This document shows, piece by piece, positions 10,301 through 22,300 of a stretch of 64,000 nt of DNA. A program made the position numbers and the translations under genes. The stretch is from Cheilinus undulatus (lineage: Eukaryota > Chordata > Actinopteri > Labriformes > Labridae), in contig NC_054876.1 in the NCBI RefSeq assembly GCF_018320785.1, positions 9,924,712 through 9,988,711 on the forward strand, given 5' to 3'. Each line of letters starts with the position of its first letter. Positions within the stretch are counted from its first letter, which is position 1. The notes under the pieces were generated by a model that was not told the origin of the DNA, made no database searches, and saw only the letters and a list, made by a program, of their open reading frames with translations.

Positions 10301-13300
10301 CGAGTGATTTCATCTTATTAACGGTAGAAAAACAGAGATTTTGGTCTCTTTGAAGCACGTTTTATCTCTTTCATGTGCCCTCATTAAGAGCGTGCATGTT
10401 TAACGCTGCAGATATGTGCTCTGAGGTCATGAATGACCTGCACGCCTCTGTTTGAGATATGTCAGCAGACCCGAAGCACTGATAAAGAGAGAGAGCTGTG
10501 CAAAGGTTGAGCAACAGAGAACAAGAGCTCTTTTTAACGCTCTCCTCATGCATGCCAGGCCAGCCTGGAATGTCCTGAAGGCCTTAAAAAAACCCTCTGG
10601 ACAGTTAAAGAAAAGCACAATACACATAGTTTGCATGAGCGCTGTTAAATTAACGATAGAAATCTGACCAGGAGGTCTCATTTACGGCTGCTTTGCATAG
10701 CTGGGAGCTCAGTTAGGATGACATGGAATGAGCTGGAATTTGGGTCAGGACAAAAGTCAGAACAAATATTTTAGCTCAGCGGGCAAAGCATGACTCCAGT
10801 CATTTGGTTAATGTTTGATGAGATAAATATCTGTGAGCCAGTGGAGGAGTAAAGGACTTTTTAAAAACATAGGCTCTGTTTAGCAAGCCTCATGCGTGTC
10901 TGTAGCTTCTGTTTGAACTTTCAGGCTTGTATATATGTAGAAACCCTCACAGTCACAGGTAGTTTTACCATCAGGCAATGGTAAACAAATGCCTGAGGCC
11001 TCTTGCATCTTAGCTGTGCATTAAAATAACTAAATAAGGTCCAAAATTTCTCATAAAGGGACAAAAAAGGAGCAGAAGTTCTTGGGGAGGACCACAGACC
11101 CCGATAGTGAGGTTCAAGGCCAAAATGTCTTCATATGAAACAAATTAGAATTAGATCGATCTTTATAGACCAGGAGTTTCCAAACTTTGTCCCACTAAGG
11201 GCCACATACGAAAAAAATACAAAGATAAGTGGGCCACTTTGATATATCCCACTTTTAGTGTATTATGGCTATAAAATAAGACATAAATCAAATTTAGGTT
11301 AAGAGAAGGTGTTTTGAATCAAGATGGCGTTACTAATTCAATTGGCACTATATAAACCATTTACACTGTCATCTTGATTCAATCTTAAAAATAGCCTAAT
11401 TGTTCTTGTCAAAATGTTTGTTTACAGAATTAACACAGCAGCAGTCAGAGCCATAAAGTACACTGACACACAGCACATATATGTTCTAGTTTATTTGATT
11501 TTAGAATTTGCTGTTGTCCGGTCAAATTGGCAAAATAAGATTGGCCACTTTTAAACCACTTTTAAAACAGCATCTTTATCAGAAAGCTTTCTTGTTTTAG
11601 CCATCATCCCTCCCTAAAATAACTGTTTTGTTTAACCACTGATGGAGTGTTTTAATATTTTATCCAGTTTTCATTCCTTTTTTAAATTTCTCTACAGTTA
11701 TTTTAAATTTGCTTCTATTGCTCTTTGTATCTTGTACTTTTTAAATCCATTGTTATTTTTCCCTTTATTGCAATATTACTGCTGCTTTTTTTGTGAAGCA
11801 CTTTGTAACATTGGTTTTGATAATTGCGATACAAATAAACATCGTTATTAGTACTATTATTAAAATTAACATGGGCCACAGTTGGCATGCAAGCCAAATC
11901 CTTGGCTCTCTACTGCTCTCACAACCTACCCAAAAGTGGGTAGTGAAACTATTTTCAGTGGGTCACAGACGTGCCTGGAAAAAATATGTGGCAAAAAGTC
12001 TCTGATGTGCTTTTATTTTGATGGATGTGTCTACATCTCTTTGGTTTGCTGCTTCTTTTACTACATTTCTAGTCAAGACTACACAGTGTTTTGATTGAAA
12101 ACATTAAGACATTTGGGTCCCAGTTTGTCTGCAAAGAGGTGTTGGTGGGTCCTGACTGTACATCCACTGAGAAGCACAGCTCTAGACACACTGAAATAGT
12201 GAACCGGTGGATTTCTGTTTAGTAAAATAGCAAGCAGTAAATGAAAATACCTGAATTGTGGAAGAAGAGCAGATAAAGCTCAAATAGTGAGCATATTTTC
12301 TATTTGCACAAGTTACACCTTGCATAGAGTCATGTTAAAAAACTTAGATGTGGTGAATTTGACTTATGATGTTTTTCTCTGGATATTTTGTGTGTTTCTG
12401 CTTCAGATAAGTGTATGCCCTAAAGTTCTACAGCTTTACCTGGTAAAAGAAGCTTCTGAATATTTGTTCATGTTGCTTTTAGCTAAACTATGAAGGGCCT
12501 CATGTTTGCCTTTGTCTCGCTAAAACAGACCTACTCTCAATAAGTGAGTGTACGGTTCAGCTTCCCTCTTAATAAATAGAGTAAATAGAGTACAAAACAT
12601 TAGTAGAGTTTTGCATTTGGCCGTCTTCTTGTTTTTTTTGTTTTGTTTTGTTTTGTTTTGTTTTGTTTTGTTTTTAACCAGGAGTGATTGTATTTGGATG
12701 GCAGAATTCTTACACAGCTCAATCGTGATCTTGCAGCTTTTTAACCTGCAGGTAGCGTATCCTAAAGTCCTCTTTGCTGTCTATTTGGAACTCTAAAGTG
12801 GGACATAATTTTAAAAAATTGTTCTGTATTGGAGAAGACTTAAGACTTGCTATGAAGACCTTAAATTAATTAGAAAAATAACTGAGGTGGAAGTAGACTG
12901 TTTTTGTCATTATCTATCATGCATCCTGACTTATTTTTGCAGTCAGTAAAAACAGAAGTTTAAAGTAAATCTGCTTCATCACTTAAACTAAAGCCATTTT
13001 TGCACATGAAATGGCATGTTTTTTGTGTAAAGTAATTTTTATTTTTCATTCTTTTTAATGTATGTTTTTACATCTTCCTGCCCAGGGACACAGATGCACA
13101 TTAGCTTTGCTGCTGTTGTGGCTCAACAGTTGCTTTGTGCCCAACGCGGTCAACTAAATGAAAGAAAAAGATGTTTCTACATAATTTCAGACAGCCTGCT
13201 CCTGGAAGTTTCCTGAGCTGCCCATTCACACATGTCCTTTAGAGTGTAAACATTTTTACTATCAGATGAGAGGGGTTGGTCTAAGGTAACAAGATGTGCC

Positions 13301-16300
13301 AGGCATGAAGTTGTAGCCACTTTTAAACGGCTTTTCTCTCTTACAATGTGAAACTCAACCATGAAATGGAAATGGTGTTTTACTGATAAGTAATAAATCT
13401 ATCTCAATCTATCTCTGTCTCTTTACTGCCTTTGTATCAGTGCTACATGAAATGAAACACCTAAAAGTATCAACAAACTAGAGAAAAGACATACTAAACA
13501 CCAAAAAAGAGGAAAAAGCTGCTTCATTACCTGCAAAAATAGCACCAGATGCTTGCAATCTCAGGGTATAAACATCATTAAGCCCTGCTTACTCAATTTA
13601 ATTTCATATTTTCCAGGAGTTTTATGCAGGTGTGAAAAGAGCTCGAGTCAGTGCGCACCTCTTAAACTCTTCAGTTTAAAAACATGCTTCCCTGAATACC
13701 TTTAAAGGAGTGGTCTGTTTGCATGTCTTAAATTCCTCTGTAACTGCAGCAAAAGTGTCTGCACATTAAACTGTAAAATAAAAGTCATGTTGCATTTACT
13801 TCTATCTTCCAGGGAGCGCTCCGAGCTGCTAGAGGAAGCTAAGAAGATGGAGGCCGCGAAGTTCAGATACATCCTGCCTGTGTATGGGATCTGTGAGGAC
13901 CCTCAGGGCCTGGTCATGGAGTACATGGAGACCGGCTCTCTGGAGACTCTGCTGGCCACAGAGCCGCTGCCCTGGGAGCTTCGCTTCCGCATCATCCATG
14001 AGACCGCCGTAGGGATGAACTTCCTACACTGCATGAACCCTCCGCTGCTCCACCTGGACCTGAAGCCGGCCAACATCCTGCTGGACGCTCACTACCACGT
14101 CAAGGTACAGAAAATGGCTTGATAACTAAAGGAAGAACTGATCCTCCTGTGTTTTTTGTAATATATTTTTTATTGTGGGTTGCAGTTATCTATATAACAT
14201 CTTAACAATCTGTTTTTTTGCAAAAATGGTATCTATTGAATACTTCAAATGTGTTGTGAATGTTTTCACTCTTTTGTGACTGTATTTGAGGGCTGCATAT
14301 AAGTGCTCTTATAGTATTGGTTTATTGCATGCTCAGGTTCCACTCCAAGTGACAAGTCAGTGTTGACAACCTGTAAGGAGGACAAAATTTAACTTCTGAA
14401 CGTCATGTCTCTCCTAATTGACTCTGATAAAGTGTTAAACCTTTGCATGGTGAATTGCCTTTGAGAAGGAGTCAACTGAATCATCTTTTCATAGTCTTTA
14501 CTTCTTTTCTGAGAGCACTGAATCCACCTGTGGATGGGAAGTGCAAAAGACTTCAGTTTTGTTAAAAAAAAAAAAATAGGGAAATTGAGAGCATAAAATA
14601 GATATGTATTAAGCAAAAGCAAGATATTCAAATCAAATCAATTTGAAATACATATTACCTGGGATTGTTCTTCTCTGTTTTATAATGTGCAAATAAATGA
14701 ACAAAATAAACTAAACTTAACTAAGGAAATGAAAATACAAAATACATTAAATTCATGATGAAAACAGAAGAAAGGGAGACAATAAGACAAATATAACAGT
14801 AAGATATTAAATATATCAAAGTAAAAGGCTGAAAAGGAAAGGTTTCGCATTATACTTGGAGTAGAAAAGTATAAATAAAAAATGTATTGTCTTTAAATGG
14901 CATATGAAAAAGTTAGTAGTACTCAATAAATGATGAGTTAAGTGTAAATGTTTTAGTAATGCTTGATAGTCTTTAGTTAGTGTAGAGTGATATAGAAGAT
15001 TTTTATTATAAGAAATAAAGATAAATTTTAACCTGTTTGTTTATTACAAGAACATGTAAATAAGAGTAGTCAAAAGATAGTAATTTTTAATTTTAATTAA
15101 TCTCAGGATATCCATAGTTTATTGTGATTAATTAAACCTTTTTTATCCATTTCACTGTTGTACTGTCATTTTGGATTTTTCTTCTTTCTTAAACTAAAGA
15201 TAACGGATTTCTAGTTTGGATACGGACCTGCTTTTACAGGTAGATCAAAGATTATAGCCTGAACTTAACTATGGAAAAAGAAAGTTTTGACTGAGCTGTC
15301 TATGAGTTTTTTTTAAAGTAAAATGAAACATTAAGGAGCAGTGGTGGATTTATTTTTTCATCACTGTGGCGGCAGAGAGAAATTGATTAACTAAAGTGTC
15401 CTTAAAGGGGCAATAAAGCATGCGATTAATGAAATATTCAAATTCAGATTGAAAAATAACCTTGAATAATGTGATAAACGCTTGTAAACCCTAATGTAAA
15501 TAATGATAAAAAACAAAATGAAGGTACAGTTTCAGAGAGAAGTAGACAAAATAAGTAAGAGAAAAAAATTTAAAGAGTGGATGTAAGTGAAAACATTTAT
15601 CCAAGCCTTTCTCCATAAATTAGAAAATATTTTTATTACCCTTCCACTTAATATCAAGCCATTTAAAAATAATTTTTGAACATTATTACAAATTAGTTAA
15701 CTTGATTCTGCTTAACTCTGTATTGCAAAAATATAAGAACTATTCACAAAATACATCTCTTAATCAGAATAAACATTTCTATATGAACGTTGTAATAAAA
15801 ATAGTTTCCTTTGTATTAATCTGTATAGAAAATAATAAGTGATTGGTTTATCTTTATCAGCATTGCTTTAGCAGTGATTTGTTCTATTACATCAAATGTT
15901 CAAAAATTAATAAAAATCTATGATTACTTATAGTGTGTGTAAGTCAATTTATATTCAGCATATATTGAGATATCATTGTGTGGCATACTTTTTTTAACAA
16001 ATTCATACATGCTTAAACACCCAAAAGACAATGTCTTCAAAAATTTAAGCTGGCAATTACAGCAATAAAAAAAACGACAACAACTTAAAAGAAAAAGTAG
16101 AAAAACTTGATAAGAAGTGAATGACAGCAGGAGTTATAAAAATGTTTTAAGGAGTCTTGGTGTGTTGAATTAACTTGTGGCTGTTAAAACTTCTTTGTCT
16201 TTAAAGACAGCTGAAGCGTTTTATTGTTTCAGAGGAATTTCAGGTGTGATGAGTCGTATTTGATGATTCTCTCTGACATTTAAAGCTGACAGTCGTGCTC

Positions 16301-19300
16301 TGGCTTTGGGCAGACAGCTGTCGACCTCTCAGCAGCTCGTCTGTACTCAGAACGAGGGGTGGGAACGTTCATCTGTGGAGTTTAATACCTGGATGTAAAC
16401 ACCTCACCTGGGCCTGTCCAGGCAGGACTCATTCAGCTCCTGTTAAATACTCCTCCTGTCACTCTGAGTGTGCTTGTGTGGGTGTGTGCCCTCTTTAACA
16501 CAAACGTGAAGGCCTCTCCTCTGCTGCAGGCTCAGACTTGGCTGCGTTGCCCTCATCATCATCATCATCATCACAGCAGCAGCGCTCATAATGGGAGCTT
16601 AGCAGCGTGTCACACTCACAGGGCAGACTTAGTCATCAGTGTCATGAGAAAAGAGGCTCTGTTTGATATATTTGACACTCTTATCTGATCTCCTTCTGTC
16701 TCAGATTTCTGATTTCGGCCTGGCCCGCTGGAACGGTCTGTCACGGGCTGATGACATTAGCAGAGACGGCTTCTGTGGCACCATCGCCTACCTGCCACCT
16801 GAGAGCATCATCGAGAAGGACCGAGTGTCAGACACCAAGCATGATGTCTACAGGTGAGGGGGTTTCTGATGGGTTTATGCAACATTTTTAAGATGAATGG
16901 AGATTCTGTTGGGTGATGGAGGTTTGTTTTACCTGCCAAGGTATCATCAATCACCATGTGACTCATCAGTCAACGTCATTGATCACATGTGGATGATGAG
17001 TTTGGAAATCTGTTTCTCCATTTTTGACCTTTGATAGGTTCAAGGTTTTCTCTTTTATTCATGTAAAGGGCACTTTGCTTTGCAGTCAGGAGTAAAACAA
17101 AACATTTGTCAAACATATCTATCTCAGAATCTCAATTAATCATCAAGAGAAAACTTCAAGGAACTCTAATAGATCGACAAGAATCCCTTTATTTTCACAG
17201 CATCGTGATGTAGACATGGGAAAATGAATACACTTGTCACTTGCCAGTGACAATACACTGACTCATCCTGTGCCACATTAAACCAACTCTTTATAAGTCC
17301 ATGAAGGGCCTCTTTCAACAGATTTTGATAGGTTTTCTTTTAATTCATTATCTTAAAAAGAGTGAACAAAAAAGTGTTTGAAACCATACCTCCATTATAA
17401 TCACTACAATGAATAATAGAACCATTAATGAAATAATAATGCTTTACATAATAAGAGTGTGTTTTGGGACAATTTGAGCCCATTGGGATTTCCACTCGCA
17501 GTAGACAGGGTGCTTCTAAGAGTATAATGTCTGATATTATAAATTCTCACTGACACCTTGCAACTTCATTTTTGCTTCTTTAACAGTTTCTCCATTGTCA
17601 TCTGGGGCATCCTGACGCAGAAGAAACCATACCAAGGTGAGTATTGCAACACGATAAATGCATAAGAGATAAAGCTGACAAAAAAACTATTCTTGATTAG
17701 ATCGATTGCTTCAAGAAAAGTAATGAAAATATCAAGACAATGGATCTTAATAATGTGGCTAATCTACTGTAGATTAGGGATGCACCTGACAAGTAAAGCT
17801 CAGCGTTATTTCATGCAGGACATAGTAGTCATACACCATGCCATGATCAGCTAACGGCCGGCTGATGCTTGTTATCGCCACCCAGATCCCACAGCCAATC
17901 GCAGCTCTTTCTCAAAACACAGCGGTCCATTTAAATGCTGCTGCTTGCAAAGCTTAACTTCCTTCACCCCAGCCTCCTCCTTTATAGCATATAGCATGTT
18001 GTACCCTCATATTTGGATTCATGCTACTATGGATTAACTGCTTTTGAACAAAATGTATTCTTTTCAGTATGAATTGTCATAAATGTATCCATCCATATGG
18101 GAGTTTTAGCCTGTCTGCTTAGCTGACAGCAAGCAGAAAAGTTAAATCCAGGTTAATAATAAACATTATTATTGGTTATTTGCAGGCGATGTAATGCAGC
18201 AGCAGAGAGCTTCCCTTGAGGAGCAGGTAGTGATTTCTACACGGAAGCTACCAAAAACCCTGTTTCAAGCTGTTTACAACTATGCCAAGTGTTCAAAGTG
18301 CAAAAATTAGAAAAATTCTTAATTTTTAAGCTATGTTTGTATCATGAAAGGAGTGAGATATTCAAATGAAGAAAGAGCAGCTGGCAGGAATTAAACAGCC
18401 TCCATTTAAAGCCTGAAAGAGCGGTGTCATGTAACGCTTGTGTATGGTTTGTTTCCACCAAGCGGTCTGGTGTGCTTCAGTACAGTTTTGTCACGGTTGA
18501 GCTCATTAAACCCTGATATTTCCCTATTTTATCAGTTGATGTCTGTCTCACAAACTTCCAGCCTCGCTTGTTTTGACAGGAAATCTGTCTCTTTTAAAAG
18601 ATTCAAATCATTTGGCTGTTGTAAGAAGTAATGTCAATTTTTGTTTATGGTTGCTGTTATATTTGTCATTATTTCAAGATACAGCGCTAGTTTGCCTGCA
18701 ATAACGTCGATTTTAGCAAAATTTTGAGAAGTCGATTGATATTTAAGTCATCATCATGGGAAAACCAGTATTGTTATCCAAAGATAACCAGGTAAATAAG
18801 TCATGATCTCAAGAAAATGTGCAAAATTTACTCATTATCACAAAGAAACCAAGTTGGATAAGATGTATGAATGCATGTCCTCTTCAGGCTTCTGTACTAA
18901 ACATTAGCTCCCAGACTATTTAAGTCAATTCTGTTGTGATATTTATACTGTCCAGTTGGTATTCTTGAATACGATCTATCAGTTTGTTTTTGTATTTATT
19001 CCTCTGATACTTAATCTATTTTTAGTAATTTCCCTGGAAGGGAAGAGCTTTTGTATTTCCAGTAAGGACATATCCTTAGGTGAACAATCCAAGGAGTGTG
19101 TTTTTGTGTGTTTAGTGTATGTGGTTGTTCAGGTGCTGTAGTGTATTTGTTTACTCTGTGAATTCCTGAGCGTGCCTCTGAACAGGGCCAGACTGGCAAA
19201 CAGAGCCGATTTTTCCCAGGCGTATCAGATAGCAGTTCACTTCAGGGTACTTGGCTCTTTTTTGAAGGACCATGTCTGGATGAGGGTTCTCCAGGCTGGC

Positions 19301-22300
19301 ACTGACACCGCCCATGTTGATCCAGACATAATTAAAAAGTGAGGAATGACCTGCTAACCATCCCTTTTCCATCCTCCACCTGCGGAGGGTATTAAGCCTA
19401 CAATAGGAGGTGAAGTAGCTGTGATTAAGGCCTCTGCCTGTTTGTTCTGAATCATTGACGGGCTGATCCCACATGCAGATACAAAGAGGTCACAGCAGGA
19501 ACTGTTGGAGCTTTTACCTGCTGCTCCCATGGGAAACAACAGCACCCACTCCCTTATCTGAATGCACGGGGAGATGGTGATAAATTGTGCATAGCTGACG
19601 ATCTGTACCGGCATTGGCACCTCCAAGCACCATAGATTATGCTGTCAGGAAATAAATTATGCCACATTATGACTAATATTTCTGTTGTTTGTGCTTGTCT
19701 TCAGAACATGTGCCTAGTTGAAGATAAGAGTTAAAATCAGAATTAAGAGCCTCACAAACAAGAAACAACTTGTGGTATTTTTGTGCTATTGTTGTATGTG
19801 ATGCCTGGCCGGCAAACCTCAAGATTGCTAACCAGAGGATTGCCTGTACAAGTCCCAGTCAGACCAAGTCTGGAAATTGGTCTGGGAGCTGGGGAGGTGT
19901 CAGCTCACTTCCTTATTGCTGCAAAGGTGTCCAAGCAAGGAATCAAACCTCCAAAACACTTGGGCACTCCTTTGTGAGCAGCATTACATCACTTTGACTT
20001 CTCATTAGTGCATGTCCACAGGATCCTGTTGGATCATGTGCATGGGAACAAACAGGCCATGTTCGACAATAGATTGGGGGAACCACATTTTTCCTTTAGG
20101 GACTAATAAATGAGCAACTGGTGCGCTTTCCTGGGCCTGATCCAGTTCACCACATACAGGTACTCAGAACCCAGTCAGCTGGATCGGACTTCAGGGCTGC
20201 TGCATGCATCGTGGAAGGGTCAGCTAGAGTAGTGGTTCTCAACTGGTGGGTCAGGACCCAAAAGTTGGTTGTGGGGCTGAAAAGTCAAGAAGAAAAGAAA
20301 AGTCAAAATATCTAGAAGTCTTAGGCTGATATGTGTCCCTATACTTTATTTGACTGTTTTACTTGACAGGAGTTCATTTTTGTTGATCTCTTGAGATCTT
20401 GACTTAAGTATCCTGCTATCTTGGATGGAAATATCTTCAAAAAAGTTAGTTTTCCTGTAATAGTGTGTTTATTTTTTGAGGATTTAAAAAATTCACCACC
20501 ATTTACATTATAAAAGCAACACTGAATCAAAGATGTGTTTGAATGCCTGCCCCCCTTAAGTTTTGGCCAGTCTCTTTGTTCAGTCATACGTTTTTCTTCT
20601 TCTAAGGTCCATACTGTAACATCTTTTATTATGTCATTTAAAAATCGAAACAAATTTTGGTCGCAGTTCACTTAACAGAAGTGGTGGCGGGTCCTATGGG
20701 TGGACCAGTTAAGAACCGCTGAGCGAGACAGCTGGAGAGATGAGGCATGGGCCGAGGCCTGGACAATGGCCATCAGGAGGCCAGAGCAGTACAGGACCAA
20801 GGTTGACCAAGACCAAACCGGCATATGACCCCATACCTGACCTGGCCTGATTAATACAGTATATCTTCTTATTCATATCAAAAATAAACTTAAAAAATGT
20901 CCACAATGTACAGTTGAGGTGTCATACTATAGCTGAACTTGTGGTGATTGTTGTGAGACAGACTCACAGTTTTCTGCCTGTCTCTTGTTGTCCTAGGAGT
21001 GTTTTCAGTCAAACCAACACTCCATACAGTGTATTTACATGACAGTATACTACCTGTTTTCTGTAAATACACCTACAAAGGGAGAAAAGCGGTTGAAAGT
21101 GGCGCCAGCCTATGCTGGTTTGGTCTGTGCTGTTATGTATTTCAGCATGTTATGAGCAGCGAAGCGGCTGCTTGCTGTACAGAATTAATGGGGCTGAACT
21201 TGCAGTCACATTAGGTCACATGGAGTGTGTGACTGTGGCAGCTGAAGTCACTTGCAGTAATGATGTCTCAGCACTTTATACTGGCATATATGTCGCTACT
21301 GTAAATAAGCTGCAGGCAAGTTTTTGGTTGAAAAATTTGGTACTTAAAGTGCAGCGTATGTACTGGATTTTACAGAAGTTGGTGATAGGGATGCACATTA
21401 TTTGATTTTTGCTGAAACTGATACCAATATGTAATTGTAGTTCAGACTTAAGACTGCAGTCCTTAAAACACACTTTAAAGTTCAAGGAATGATGATAAAT
21501 AAAAAAACTTCAGCTGGTGTAGGTGAATTCTACAAGTTCTAACATCCAAAAATACACCATTTACAGAATAATGTCACTAATCAATGTGCCTTTGTTTCCT
21601 GCAGGAGAGAATAACATCCTCCAGATCATGGTGAAGGTGGTGAAGGGGGTCCGTCCAGATCTAGGAGCAGTGCCTCGTTCTCGACCCTCAGCCTGTGCCG
21701 GTTTTCTGAGCCTCATGCAGCGCTGCTGGGCCACCAAACCTGAAGCCAGACCCAGCTTCCAGGGTAAATAATGCCTCTGCATTACAACAAATGCCCACCT
21801 TTTTCTCTCATGATAAGGATCTTTTAAACAAGAAACCTAATCCTTTACACCGACTGAGAATCTAAGCGCGGGGGTCTGTTTAATTAGGGTTTTTGTCTCC
21901 TGCTTTAAGTGCTGCTTTTCCTCTCTTTTGTTTTCCATAATCCTCTCCCTATTGGTCTTGTAACCTGACCTAGAGCTTTTGTTCTTATAGAAATCACATC
22001 TGAAGCTGAGGAACTCTGCTCTAAACCTCAAGAAGAGCCCAAGACACCGACTTTATCCACGTCTGAGCCGGAGCCGACGTCTCCTAAAGAACTCACAAGT
22101 GACCAGGTACGACAAAGAGCTGTGTTTTTACGATCTTAGCTTTTCTGGAAGACTTAACCTTGTGTTTATCAAAGTTTAAGAACATTTTTAAAGTAAATTG
22201 ATCAATGTGAGCCTTCTTTACGAGGAATGACGAAGCAAACATGTTCTTAGTTTCTTGCGTAACCACAGTAGTAACCCAATGATATGTTGCTTTACTTGAC

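Larger units (their letters stand above)
4376..13812 (+). other. ripk4 intron 1 (9.4 kb)
   Basis: Runs from donor GTAAGT to acceptor CTTCCAG. It holds the palindromic tandem array at 4930-6240 and related pieces at 9490-10030, a three-copy repeat at 7562-7950, a repeat shared with the window end at 8358-8430, a repeat at 11168-11890, a hAT-type remnant at 11911-12182 and a (TTTTG) microsatellite at 12636-12675. The stretches 6300-7480, 8430-9480, 10030-11160 and 12680-13812 show nothing I recognise. In vertebrates the large first intron is a usual place for enhancers, but none can be called here. Confidence 0.85.
17637..21604 (+). other. ripk4 intron 4 (4.0 kb)
   Basis: Donor GTGAGT, acceptor CCTGCAG. 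It contains a SINE (19795-20115) and a hAT-type element (20230-20721). The remaining parts, 17640-19790 and 20730-21600, show only hints of old repeats (for example GTTTCCACCAAGCGGTCTGG at about 18451, similar to the end of the element at 49024) and no coding exon. Confidence 0.75.

Noticed and set aside
19151..19626. Overlapping reverse-strand open stretches of 107 and 90 codons in ripk4 intron 4
   Set aside because: Two frames are open over the same DNA and neither resembles a known protein; probably chance or an old repeat.
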